64,000 bases of DNA, taken from positions 3,184,501-3,248,500 of the forward strand of contig NZ_JACHMZ010000001.1 in the NCBI RefSeq assembly GCF_014205165.1. Reading direction: 5' to 3'. Made by a program: the position numbers and the translations under genes. Shown here piece after piece: positions 16,968 through 24,822 of this stretch (the first letter of the stretch is position 1; the number at the start of each line of letters is the position of its first letter). A model generated the notes under the pieces. It worked only from the letters and a program-made list of their open reading frames with translations, did not search any database and was not told the origin of the DNA. The stretch is from Micromonospora carbonacea. Its GTDB lineage: Bacteria; Actinomycetota; Actinomycetes; Mycobacteriales; Micromonosporaceae.

Positions 16968-17293
16968 GGCATCTCCTCTGTGGCCGACGACGGCGCGTGA
17001 GTGAAAAGGAGCTCCAGGGGCAGTGTGTGATGTGGAGGATATTGCCAAGCCGGGTCGGCGCGCCAGGGGCAACCGACGACTCGCCCCCCGGACCATTGCA
17101 CCTAGTGTCCTAGGATGCCTTACGCGGTGTGACGCACACCGCCCCCTGACGCCCAACCGCAACACAAGAAACACCCAGACCCGAGGAAGCAACCGATGCG
17201 CCGATGGCCGACTGGACGACGCCGGTCACAATGAGCGGCGTCGGATTCGGGTGTGTCGGGCCAGCGGCCCGGGGGAGCGGTGGAGACCGTCGA
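16968..17293. promoter_or_regulatory. Divergent promoter region with a CTAG palindrome
   Basis: This 326-base gap separates the amidase (leftward) from the kinase (rightward). CCTAGTGTCCTAGG at 17101-17114 contains CTAG-N4-CTAG, which resembles GntR-type operators, and overlaps a -10-like TAGGAT (17111-17116). No gene is credible here. Confidence 0.4.
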
Positions 17294-18988
17294 ATGAGCG
17301 CCAACAGCTGGCTGGTGTCCGGCTACACCGAGGTCCGTGAGTTGGGCTCGGGAGCATCCGGCCGGGTGGTGCTGGCCACCCACGACGCGACCGGCACCCC
17401 GGTCGCCGTGAAGTACCTCGTCGGCGGGCTCGGCGGTGACCCGTCGTTCCGTGAGTCCTTCCGCGCCGAGGCGCGCCTGCTGGCCGACATCGACGACCCG
17501 AACATCTCCCGCCTCTACGAGTACGTCGAGTCGCCCACCGGCGCGGCGATCGTCATGGAGCTGGTCAACGGCGTCTCGCTGCGGCAGATGCTGCGCGCCA
17601 ACGGGCCGACCGGGCCGGAGGCGGCGCTCTGCGTCCTCAAGGGATCGCTGGCGGGCCTGGCGGCCGCGCACGACCGGGGCGTAGTGCACCGTGACTACAA
17701 GCCGGAGAACGTGCTGGTCACCGCTCAGGGGGAGAGCAAGCTCGCCGACTTCGGCATCGCCATGCCGATCGGCGGGGAGTCGACCACCATCGTCAGCGGC
17801 ACGCCGCGCTACATGGCGCCGGAGCAGTGGACCGGCGCGGCGGCGGCGCCGGCCTGCGACATCTACGCGGCGACGGCGACCTTCTTCGAGTGCCTGACGG
17901 GCCGTCCCCCGTACGACGGGCGGAGCCTGTTGGCCCTGCGGGACCAGCACGCCAGCGCGCCGGTTCCCACCGATCCGGCTCCGCCGCCGGTGCACGAGCT
18001 GCTGCGCCGGGGGATGGCCAAGCGGCCCGACGAGCGGCCGCAGCCGGCGCAGGTCTTCCTCGGGGTGCTGGAGCAGATCGCGGGTGGGGCGTACGGGCCG
18101 GACTGGGAGGAGCGCGGGATACGGGAGCTGGCCCGGCGGGCCGCCCTGTTGGCGGTGTTGTTCCCGTTCCCGGAGTCCTCGGGCGGCGGCACGAGCGTGG
18201 CGAGCACGGTTCTCGGGTCGGACGCCGGTTTCGGCACCCGTCGGGAGATCCGCACCGGCCGGCGGATGCGGACGGGGCGGGCCCGTACGGCCCTGGTCGG
18301 CGGGGCGCTGGTGACGGCGGTGCTGGTCGGCGGCGTCGGTTATCAGTACGCCTCGGGTGCGGAGCCGGACGTGGCCGCGCCGGTCGATGCCGGTGGGCCG
18401 GCCGGTGCGGCGACGCCGGTGTCGGGTGGCGGGTCGGAGTCGGCGGCGCCGGAGGCCACGGTGGGTCCGTCGGGTGGCACCCCGACGCCCGCGCCGACGT
18501 CGGCGAGTCCGACGGTGGCGGCTCCGACCACGGGTGCGCCGGCCACGACGCGTCCGCCGTCGCCGACGAGCCGGCCCACCAGGACGGCGTCGCCTACCGC
18601 CAGTCCGAGTGTGAGCACGTCCTCGCCGCCGTCGGATGTCACCGCGCCGTCGGTGGGGTCGCCGAGCACGGCGTTGACGACGTTGGAGCCGGAGGGCTGC
18701 AAGTACGGGCCGAGGTCGACGTCGGTGACGGTGAGTGTGACCGACGATCGTTCGGCGGCGGGGGATCTGCGGGTGTCGTTCCGGTACACGGTGGGTCGGG
18801 TGTCCGCGTCGGTGGGCATGGCGTCGGTGGGGAAGGACGTCTTCCAGGGGACGTTGGGTCCGTTCGCGATGCCGGAGGCGGCGGTGCGCATTCCGGTGTC
18901 GGTCACGGCGGTGGATGCTGCGGGCAATTCGGCCGGGCCGGTCGGGCCGGTGTACGTGAGTCTTCAGCCGTTCTGTACGCCGGGTTGA
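17294..18988 (+). CDS. Transmembrane serine/threonine protein kinase with Ig-like extracellular domain
   Basis: 564 residues from ATG 17294. The kinase domain (residues 10-275) has the glycine loop LGSGASGRVV, the ATP Lys in VAVKYLV, catalytic loop HRDYKPENV, DFGIAMP and the APEQW segment. HRDYKPEN carries Tyr where HRDLKPEN is usual; Asp, Lys and Asn are all kept, so it should be active. A juxtamembrane basic stretch precedes one helix (TALVGGALVTAVLVGGVGY, about 332-350). A Pro/Thr/Ser-rich linker of ~115 residues and an Ig-like sheet ending QPFCTPG follow. It probably senses something outside the cell and signals inward. There are no PASTA repeats. It heads a gene set with 19026 and 19840. 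Confidence 0.88.
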   Translation: MSANSWLVSGYTEVRELGSGASGRVVLATHDATGTPVAVKYLVGGLGGDPSFRESFRAEARLLADIDDPNISRLYEYVESPTGAAIVMELVNGVSLRQMLRANGPTGPEAALCVLKGSLAGLAAAHDRGVVHRDYKPENVLVTAQGESKLADFGIAMPIGGESTTIVSGTPRYMAPEQWTGAAAAPACDIYAATATFFECLTGRPPYDGRSLLALRDQHASAPVPTDPAPPPVHELLRRGMAKRPDERPQPAQVFLGVLEQIAGGAYGPDWEERGIRELARRAALLAVLFPFPESSGGGTSVASTVLGSDAGFGTRREIRTGRRMRTGRARTALVGGALVTAVLVGGVGYQYASGAEPDVAAPVDAGGPAGAATPVSGGGSESAAPEATVGPSGGTPTPAPTSASPTVAAPTTGAPATTRPPSPTSRPTRTASPTASPSVSTSSPPSDVTAPSVGSPSTALTTLEPEGCKYGPRSTSVTVSVTDDRSAAGDLRVSFRYTVGRVSASVGMASVGKDVFQGTLGPFAMPEAAVRIPVSVTAVDAAGNSAGPVGPVYVSLQPFCTPG

Positions 18989-19025
18989 TCGCGGTGGTGT
19001 CGACGAGGTTGACGGAGGGGCGGCG

Positions 19026-19751
19026 TTGAGTAGTCCGAACGAGCCGACGGCGGCGGTGCCGGGCGTGGGTGCGGCGGGTGGGGTGGAGCCGACCGTGGGG
19101 CTGGGGCGCACCGTGGATCTGGGTCGGACGGTGGATGCGGGGCGGACGCAGGTGTTCGGGGCGGGTCCGGAGGCGACGGTGGCGGGTCCGGCGTCGGCGC
19201 GTACGGTCGGCGCTTCCATGGAGCCTGCGGTCACGGTCGCGCCGGGTGGCGAGACGCGGTTCGGTCCGGGGGTGCCGGTGGGGCCGCCGGTGGCGCCGGC
19301 GTGGCCGCAGCCGGGTTCGGGGCCGGGGGTGCGGTCGCGGCCGGTGTGGCGTCGGCTGGTGTCGGTGCTGTCCACCCTGCTGACGGTGGTGCTGTTGGTG
19401 GTCGTGGGGTTGTTCCTGTGGCAGCGGCTGAGTCCGTTGGAGATCGAGGGGGTCACGGTCGCGGTGGTCGAGCCGGCGGGGAGCCGGTGTGACGTGACGG
19501 TGGATGTGGTGGCGACGGTGCGGACGAACGGTAACGCGGGCACGATCCGTTACCAGTGGCTGCGTTCGGGTTCGCCGCCGGGTGCGATGGTCAGTGAGCG
19601 GGTCGGTCGGGGGCAGCGGTCGGTGGGTCTGCCGTTGAGGTGGTCGTTCGCGGGTGTGGGTTCGGCGCGGGAGACGGCGACGGTCAACATCGTGGAGCCG
19701 TCGGTGACGCAGGCGGGTACGGAGGTGCGGTACGCCTGTCGTGGTCGTTGA
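19026..19751 (+). CDS. Single-pass membrane protein with Ig-like extracellular domain
   Basis: 241 residues from TTG 19026; the TTG is accepted because GGAGGGG lies just upstream and no better start fits. Residues 1-100 are a low-complexity cytoplasmic tail with Thr-containing repeats (GLGRTVDLGRTVDAGRTQV). Those threonines could be phosphorylation or FHA-docking sites. One helix (LSTLLTVVLLVVVGLFLW, about 115-132) is followed by a ~105-residue beta-rich domain with two cysteines. The layout mirrors the C-terminal half of the kinase 37 bases upstream, and the protein is plausibly its substrate or partner. No family recognised. Confidence 0.72.
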   Translation: MSSPNEPTAAVPGVGAAGGVEPTVGLGRTVDLGRTVDAGRTQVFGAGPEATVAGPASARTVGASMEPAVTVAPGGETRFGPGVPVGPPVAPAWPQPGSGPGVRSRPVWRRLVSVLSTLLTVVLLVVVGLFLWQRLSPLEIEGVTVAVVEPAGSRCDVTVDVVATVRTNGNAGTIRYQWLRSGSPPGAMVSERVGRGQRSVGLPLRWSFAGVGSARETATVNIVEPSVTQAGTEVRYACRGR

Positions 19752-19839
19752 GGGTCGGGTCGGGGTGCCGTTTCCGCGCGGGTGGGTCAGGGTAGGGCGA
19801 CGGGTTTGTCGGCTGTCCCTGGTGTGAAGGATCTGAGCG

Positions 19840-20787
19840 ATGAGAGACGACTTCGGTGACGCGGTGGGTGACGTGCTGCGGGCGGTGCTGCTTTTCCTGC
19901 CCAGGGCGGTGGGGTTCGTGGTGGTCCTGGTGGTGGGCTGGTTGGTGGCCAAGGCGGCGGTGCGGGTGGTGGGCAGGGTGTTGGCGCGGGTCGGGTTCGA
20001 CCGGGTGGTGGAGCGTGGGGGGATCAAGGCGGCGTTGGCGCGGTCGCCGTACGACGCGGGTGACGTCGTGGCGAAGCTGGCGTACTACGGGGTGCTGTTG
20101 GTGACGTTGCATGTGGCGTTCGGTCTGTGGGGGCCGAATCCGATCTCGGATCTGATCGCGGCGGTGGTGGCGTGGTTGCCGAGGGCGTTCGTGGCGATCG
20201 TGATCGTGGTGGTGGCGGCCGCTATCGCGCGGGCGGTGAAGGACATCATCAGCAGCGCGTTGGGTGGGTTGTCGTACGGGCGGGTGCTGGCGGGCGTGGC
20301 GTCGGTGTTCATCGTGGGGTTGGGGGTGATCGCGGCGCTGAATCAGGTGGGTGTGGCGACGGCGGTGACGACGCCGGTGCTGGTGGCGGTGCTGGCGACG
20401 GTGGGCGGGATTCTGGTGGTGGGTGTCGGTGGTGGGTTGGTGCGGCCGATGCAGAGTCGGTGGGAGTCGTGGTTGAGCCGGGCGGAGCGGGAGTCGCGGG
20501 TGGTGGCGACGCATGCGCGGGCGTATCGGGCGGGGCGGCGGGATGTGGCGGAGCGGTTGGCGGCGGCGGCTCCGCCGGTGGCCGGGGACGCCGATCGCAC
20601 GCAGGTGGTGCCCCGGGTGGGTGAGGAGTCGGAGCGTACGCAGCCGGTGGGTCCGTTCGGGGGGTCGGAGGTGACGCAGCCGGTGCCGCCGTTGGGGCAG
20701 GGTTTCGGGGGGCCTGGGGCGGTGGTGGATGACGGGGAGGCGACGGTGGTGATTCGTCGGCCGGACGGGGGCGGCGTCGGCCGGTGA
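19840..20787 (+). CDS. MscS-like transmembrane-helix protein with Thr-rich tail
   Basis: 315 residues, ATG start with AAGGA upstream. Four to five hydrophobic helices (LPRAVGFVVVLVVGWLVAKA, LAYYGVLLVTLHVAFGLW, FVAIVIVVVAAAIARAVKDI, VASVFIVGLGVIAALNQVGV) include the conserved TM-helix repeat of small mechanosensitive-channel-type proteins. The MscS beta domain is missing. The last ~85 residues are hydrophilic with repeated Thr-Gln motifs (DRTQVV, ERTQPV, EVTQPV), possible phosphorylation sites for the kinase encoded upstream. The channel role is inferred. Confidence 0.72.
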   Translation: MRDDFGDAVGDVLRAVLLFLPRAVGFVVVLVVGWLVAKAAVRVVGRVLARVGFDRVVERGGIKAALARSPYDAGDVVAKLAYYGVLLVTLHVAFGLWGPNPISDLIAAVVAWLPRAFVAIVIVVVAAAIARAVKDIISSALGGLSYGRVLAGVASVFIVGLGVIAALNQVGVATAVTTPVLVAVLATVGGILVVGVGGGLVRPMQSRWESWLSRAERESRVVATHARAYRAGRRDVAERLAAAAPPVAGDADRTQVVPRVGEESERTQPVGPFGGSEVTQPVPPLGQGFGGPGAVVDDGEATVVIRRPDGGGVGR

Positions 20788-20802
20788 GGTGGGGTGGTTG
20801 GT

Positions 20803-21207
20803 TCAGTCCGGTTGTGCGTCGAGGTAGACCCAGCGGCCGTGTTCGCGGGTGAAGCGGCTGTGTTCGGTGAGGGTCGCGGGGCGGCCGGCTTGTCGGTAGT
20901 GGGCTTGGAAGGTGACGGTGCCGGTGCTGTCGAGCAGGCCGCCCCGGTCGGTGTGGAGGATGTCGAGTCGGGTCCACCGTTGGCCGGGTTCGGGGTGCAG
21001 GCGGCGGGGGCGGGTGGAGGTGTGCCAGCTGCGTAGCAGGTAGGCGGTGTCGCCGAGGGCGTAGGCGGTGTATCGGGAGCGCATGAGTGCTTCGGCGGTG
21101 GCGGCGTCGGCGTGGCCTCGGTGGAGTTTGCCGCAGCAGTCGGGGTAGGGCTGGCCGGTGCCGCAGGGGCAGGGGTCGGTTGCCGGGTTGCGGTGTCGTT
21201 TGGCCAC
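20803..21207 (-). CDS. YchJ family SEC-C motif protein
   Basis: 134 residues. The N-terminus has the zinc-binding SEC-C-type cluster DPCPCGTGQPYPDCCGKLH (residues 11-29), followed by the YchJ core LMRSRYTAYALGDTAYLLRS and a C-terminal NTF2-like sheet ending REHGRWVYLDA. Proteins of this family (UPF0225) bind zinc; their function is unknown. It lies downstream of the C39-like protease gene but is separated from it by a strong terminator, so it is probably transcribed on its own. Confidence 0.88.
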   Translation of the reverse strand: MAKRHRNPATDPCPCGTGQPYPDCCGKLHRGHADAATAEALMRSRYTAYALGDTAYLLRSWHTSTRPRRLHPEPGQRWTRLDILHTDRGGLLDSTGTVTFQAHYRQAGRPATLTEHSRFTREHGRWVYLDAQPD

Positions 21208-21232
21208 GTGGTCATCCTGCCGTAGGGCGGCG

Positions 21233-21263
21233 AAAGGGCCGGCCCCGGTGGGGCCGGCCCTTT
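21233..21263 (-). terminator. Rho-independent terminator, perfect 14-bp stem
   Basis: AAAGGGCCGGCCCC (21233-21246) and GGGGCCGGCCCTTT (21250-21263) pair exactly around a three-base loop. It lies 15 bases after the stop of the leftward gene at 21278, and the arm ends in TTT in the leftward direction. Confidence 0.8.
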
Positions 21264-21277
21264 CTGGTGGTTGCGGG

Positions 21278-21943
21278 TCAGGAGGTGGCGTAGCCGCGGG
21301 TGGCGATCCAGTCGGCGAGGTGGTCGACGGTGATCCAGTAGCTGGCCTGGTCGGGGTTGGCCGAGTCGGCGATCTTGACGGTGTGGCCGTTGTCGCGGTA
21401 GCCGACGACGCTGATGTAGTGGCCGCCCTCGAAGGAGTGGGTGACGCCGTCGGTGTCGGTGGTGGTGCCGGCGATGTTGGCGACGACTGCGCGGCCGTTG
21501 TCGACGGTGCGGACGATGTCGGCCCGCAGGGTGTCGGTCTGCTTGTCGTCGGCCTTGTTGGTGCGGATTTCGACGCTGCGGTAGGCGTCGGCCTTGCCGG
21601 TCTCCTTGTTGAGCACGGGGGTGATGTCGTTGATGGAGTTGGTGCCGGCCTCGGTGGTGCCCATCTCCTTGGCCATGGTGTCCACGTCGATGTTCTTGCC
21701 CTGCACGCTCAGCGCGTTACGCGCCGCCGCCGGGCCACAGTAGAAGAAGTTCGGCTGCGCCTCGTAGCGCACGTCCAGCTGACGCTCACCCGCCGGCCGA
21801 CGCTCGGCCTGCACCGACGCGGCGGCCCGCTCGGCGGGCGCGGGGGCGGCCTGCGCGGCCAGCGCGGGACCGGCGATCCCACCCGCGGTGGCGGCGACAC
21901 CGGCGACGGTCAGAACGGTACGACGAATCAGATCGGTACGCAT
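21278..21943 (-). CDS. Secreted C39-like cysteine peptidase
   Basis: 221 residues from ATG 21943, with GAGGAG eight bases upstream. A signal peptide with twin arginines (IRRTVLTVAGVAATAGG, cleavage near ALAAQA) leads to a papain-like Peptidase_C39_2 domain. Cys69 in NFFYCGPAAARNAL, His175 in EGGHYISVVGYRD and Asp193 in KIADSANP are in the order of a Cys-His-Asp triad. The domain is best known for cleaving Gly-Gly leaders, but here it is a stand-alone exported enzyme without an ABC transporter. A role in the cell wall or outside the cell is likely; its target is unknown. Confidence 0.82.
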   Translation of the reverse strand: MRTDLIRRTVLTVAGVAATAGGIAGPALAAQAAPAPAERAAASVQAERRPAGERQLDVRYEAQPNFFYCGPAAARNALSVQGKNIDVDTMAKEMGTTEAGTNSINDITPVLNKETGKADAYRSVEIRTNKADDKQTDTLRADIVRTVDNGRAVVANIAGTTTDTDGVTHSFEGGHYISVVGYRDNGHTVKIADSANPDQASYWITVDHLADWIATRGYATS

Positions 21944-22121
21944 AACGGCGACTCCTCTGCTCGGGGGAGAAGACACGACGCCGCCCGGGGCGTCGCGGGA
22001 AGGATTCCGGGGACGCGCACCCGGCGGCCGGGGGGCCTGCTCGGGGCGTCGGGAGGGTGTAACGACCCCGGCCCGTCCACCATTCCCCGGCCCCGGGGAT
22101 CCGGGCTCACGGAGCGGGGCT

Positions 22122-22155
22122 GACCGGGGGGTCGACCGGGGGGTCGACCGGGCGG
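22122..22155. repeat. Three tandem copies of a 12-bp unit
   Basis: GACCGGGGGGTC occurs at 22122-22133 and 22134-22145, with a partial third copy (GACCGGGCGG) at 22146-22155. The unit is itself nearly palindromic. It lies between the C39-like peptidase gene and corA, in non-coding sequence. Confidence 0.6.
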
Positions 22156-22273
22156 CGGAGCCCCGGTCGCATGCCAGTTGCAACGCCCCCGCCCCGGGCC
22201 CGATTCCGTCGTCGCGGTGACCCGGGCCACGGGACGCGACGGCGCAAACCGGGCATCGGCCCGGGGTGGGGTG

Positions 22274-23380
22274 TCAGAGCCAGCCGGAGCGGCGGAAGAG
22301 TCGGTGCAGGGTCAGGGCGGCGGTGGCCATGAGCAGGAGTGCGCCGGCGTAGCCGTAGCGCCAGTGCAGTTCGGGCATGTGGGTGAAGTTCATGCCGTAG
22401 ATGCCGGCGACGGCGGTTTGGGTGGCGGCGATGGCGGCCCAGGCGGCGATCTTGCGCATGTCGTTGTTCTGTTCGACGGCCAGTTGTGCCAGTCGGGATT
22501 GCAGGATCGAGTTGAGCAGGTCGTCGTAGGCGTTGACGCGGTCGACTGCGCGGGCGAGGTCGCCGTCGACGTCGGTGAACCAGCGGCGTAGGGCTGGGGG
22601 TGGGCCGTCGGTGGGTCCGGCGAGGGTGCGCAGGGGCGCCTGTGCGGGGAGCACGGCGCGTTTGAGTTCGACGATTTCTCGTTTGAGTTGGTAGATGTGC
22701 GCGATGTCGGCGGTGCGGTCGCGGGCGAAGACGGTTTCTTCGAGTCGTTCGAGGTCTGTTTCGACGTGGTTGGCGACGTCGAGGTACTGGTCGACCATGC
22801 GGGCGCAGATGGCGTACGCGACGGCCCAGGGGCCTTCGGTGAGGAGGGTGCGGCGTTGTTGGAGGTGGTGGCGGACGGTGGTGAGTGCGCCGGGTGCGCC
22901 GTGGCGGACGGTGACGACGAATCGGTCGCCGATGAAGATCATGATGTCACCGGTGTCGACGACCTCGGAGGTGTCGGTCAGTTCGGTGTGTTCGACGTAG
23001 GCGGCGGTGCGGAGGACGAGCAGGGTGGTGTCGTCGTGGCGTTGCAGGGTGGGTCGGTGTCCGGCGGTGAGGGCCTGGGCGATGTGGAGGTCGTCGAGGC
23101 CGAAGGTGTGTCCGACGGCGGTCATGACGGCGGGGGTGGGGTCGTGCAGGCCGAGCCAGACGAAGGCGCGCCGGTTGCGGCGGCTGTGGTGGTGGGCGTC
23201 GGTGTAGTGGGGGCGGCCGGGTTGGCGTTGGCCGTCGACGTAGACGGCGCAGTCGACGACGGCGTCGGGGTTGGTGGGGTGGGTGGCCGGTGGTGTGGTG
23301 GGGGTGGGGCGGCGTAGGGCGCGTCGGAGCAGGGTGGGCAGGGTGGTGCGCCACCGGGTCGTTGGGGGTCGTTGGTCCAC
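22274..23380 (-). CDS. corA: CorA-type magnesium/cobalt transporter
   Basis: 368 residues from GTG 23380 with GGAGGTGA five bases upstream. The cytoplasmic domain (FVWLGLHDPTPAVM, DTGDIMIFIGDRFVVTVRHG) and the long stalk helix precede two C-terminal membrane helices. The selectivity motif YGMNF closes the first (GIYGMNFTHMPEL). CorA forms a pentamer in the inner membrane and passes Mg2+ down its gradient. The first 45 residues are Pro/Thr-rich and extra to the core. It lies downstream of the sortase gene on the same strand, 63 bases apart. Confidence 0.9.
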   Translation of the reverse strand: MDQRPPTTRWRTTLPTLLRRALRRPTPTTPPATHPTNPDAVVDCAVYVDGQRQPGRPHYTDAHHHSRRNRRAFVWLGLHDPTPAVMTAVGHTFGLDDLHIAQALTAGHRPTLQRHDDTTLLVLRTAAYVEHTELTDTSEVVDTGDIMIFIGDRFVVTVRHGAPGALTTVRHHLQQRRTLLTEGPWAVAYAICARMVDQYLDVANHVETDLERLEETVFARDRTADIAHIYQLKREIVELKRAVLPAQAPLRTLAGPTDGPPPALRRWFTDVDGDLARAVDRVNAYDDLLNSILQSRLAQLAVEQNNDMRKIAAWAAIAATQTAVAGIYGMNFTHMPELHWRYGYAGALLLMATAALTLHRLFRRSGWL

Positions 23381-23443
23381 CGGTCACCTCCGCTTTGCGG
23401 GGACTGCCGGCAACCGTAGGGGATCTTCGGTCGTGGTGGTGGG

Positions 23444-24064
23444 TCAGGGCACGGCGGTGGCGAAGACGACGATGTTGTCGGGGTAGGTGTGGTGGCGTTC
23501 GTCGAAGCGGCCGCCGCAGGTGATGAGGCGGAGTTGGGGGGTGGGGCTGGGGCCGTAGACGAGGGCGGTGGGGAATCGGGTCTTGGGGTAGGTGGCGGTG
23601 CGGTCGACGGTGAAGGTGGCGGTGCGGTGGTCGGCGCGGGTGATGTGGATGGGGTCGCCGGGTCTGAGTCGGCCGAGGTCGAAGAAGACGGCGGGGCCGG
23701 TCTCGCGGGAGTCGACGTGTCCGACGATGACGGCGTTGCCGGCTTCGCCGGGGCTGACGCCGGGGCGGTACCAGCCGGTGGTGGCGGGTGGGCCGGCTGG
23801 GGGGACTTCGAGTTGGCCGTGGGTGTCGGCGGCGACAGGGACGATGTCGGCGTGTACGTCGATGGTGGGGATGGTGATGCGCAGGGGGGTGGCGTGGGGC
23901 AGGGGTGGGGCGGGTTCGGTGGTGCGGGTGGTGGTGGCCGGGTCGGGTGGGGCGGGTCGTGGGGTGTGGGTGGTGGCGGCGGTGGTGATGAGGCCGAGTC
24001 CGGCGGCGGCGGTGAGGGCGGTCAGTGCGATGGCGGCCCGGGTGGTGTGGTGGGGGGCTGCCAT
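23444..24064 (-). CDS. Class F sortase
   Basis: 206 residues from ATG 24064 with AGGAGA seven bases upstream. An N-terminal hydrophobic anchor (AAIALTALTAAAGLGLI) and a Pro/Thr-rich linker precede the sortase barrel: LRITIPTIDVHADIVPV, NAVIVGHVDSRETGPAVFFD (catalytic His116) and LRLITCGGRFD (catalytic Cys183), with an Arg in the next strand (about 190). Class F sortases are the high-GC actinobacterial transpeptidases that attach proteins to the wall. The gene just upstream encodes a protein with a sortase-like C-terminal signal, which is its likely substrate. Confidence 0.87.
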   Translation of the reverse strand: MAAPHHTTRAAIALTALTAAAGLGLITTAATTHTPRPAPPDPATTTRTTEPAPPLPHATPLRITIPTIDVHADIVPVAADTHGQLEVPPAGPPATTGWYRPGVSPGEAGNAVIVGHVDSRETGPAVFFDLGRLRPGDPIHITRADHRTATFTVDRTATYPKTRFPTALVYGPSPTPQLRLITCGGRFDERHHTYPDNIVVFATAVP

Positions 24065-24138
24065 GGGGGTGTCTCCTGTCGGGCCGGTGGGTGCCCGCGT
24101 CGGTGGTGGCCGGCGCGGGCACCCGTGGTTGGGGTGGT

Positions 24139-24624
24139 TCAGGCCGGTGCGGCGGTGCGGCGGCGTCGGCGGCGGGTCAGGATGAGTGCGCTGGTGGTGG
24201 CGGCGGCGAGGAGGGTGCTGCCGGTGGCGAGCAGGCCGGTGGTGTCGGTGTCGGTGCCGGTGCCGGCGGGTGCGGCGCCGATCGGGGTGACGGTGAAGGT
24301 GGCGCTGCCGGAGGTGCTGCCGTCGCCGCAGGTGGCGGTGACCGTGTAGGTGCCGAGGGTGAAGCCGGCGGTGAAGAGTTCGGCGCTGAGCCCGCCGCCG
24401 GCGGCGGCGGTGGTGGATCGGACGTTCTGGTCCCGGTCGGGGCCGGTGACGTGGAAGAGCGCGTCGCCGGATTTCGGGTTGCAGGTGGAGGTGAGCACGA
24501 CGGTGCCGCCGACCGGGGTGGTCGCGGGTGAGACTGTGGTGTCGGCGAGGGCGGCGGCGGGGAGCAGGAGTGTGCCGAGGCCCGCGCCGAGCGCTGCCGA
24601 TCCGAGAACTGACTGTGCCTTCAT
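24139..24624 (-). CDS. Secreted surface protein with a sortase-type sorting signal
   Basis: 161 residues from ATG 24624 with AGGGAAG upstream. A signal peptide (cleavage after ALA, residue ~27) is followed by one Ig-like domain (TTVSPATTPVGGTVVLTSTC to GSATFTVTP) with cysteines at about 48 and 99 that could pair. The C-terminus has the three parts of a sorting signal: LLATG (131-135), a hydrophobic stretch (STLLAAATTSALIL) and six arginines (151-156). LLATG deviates from LPxTG/LAxTG at the second position. The adjacent class F sortase makes wall anchoring likely. Confidence 0.8.
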   Translation of the reverse strand: MKAQSVLGSAALGAGLGTLLLPAAALADTTVSPATTPVGGTVVLTSTCNPKSGDALFHVTGPDRDQNVRSTTAAAGGGLSAELFTAGFTLGTYTVTATCGDGSTSGSATFTVTPIGAAPAGTGTDTDTTGLLATGSTLLAAATTSALILTRRRRRRTAAPA

Positions 24625-24806
24625 ACGCGTCTTCCCTCACTTTTCGTCCGCTGTCGCGTGGGACGTCGTTCGGGTGGCCAACTCCGTGTGTAGCACCGGT
24701 GTGTCCCACCCTAGGAGGGTTGGGTCCCCGATCAGGTGGGATTGAGAATTCTTCGTTGCTGTCGTGTGGCGGCGGTGGTGGGGCGGTGTGGGCGGCCCGC
24801 CCGTGC

Positions 24807-24822
24807 CATGATCGTGATCATG
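24807..24822. promoter_or_regulatory. Palindrome covering the start of the aldo/keto reductase gene
   Basis: CATGATC (24807-24813) and GATCATG (24816-24822) are exact inverted copies around GT. The palindrome contains both candidate ATG codons, so a bound protein or an mRNA hairpin would block initiation. Confidence 0.4.

Noticed and set aside
22122..22155. CRISPR-like or mobile repeat
   Set aside because: Three 12-base direct copies without spacers or cas genes; a simple tandem repeat.
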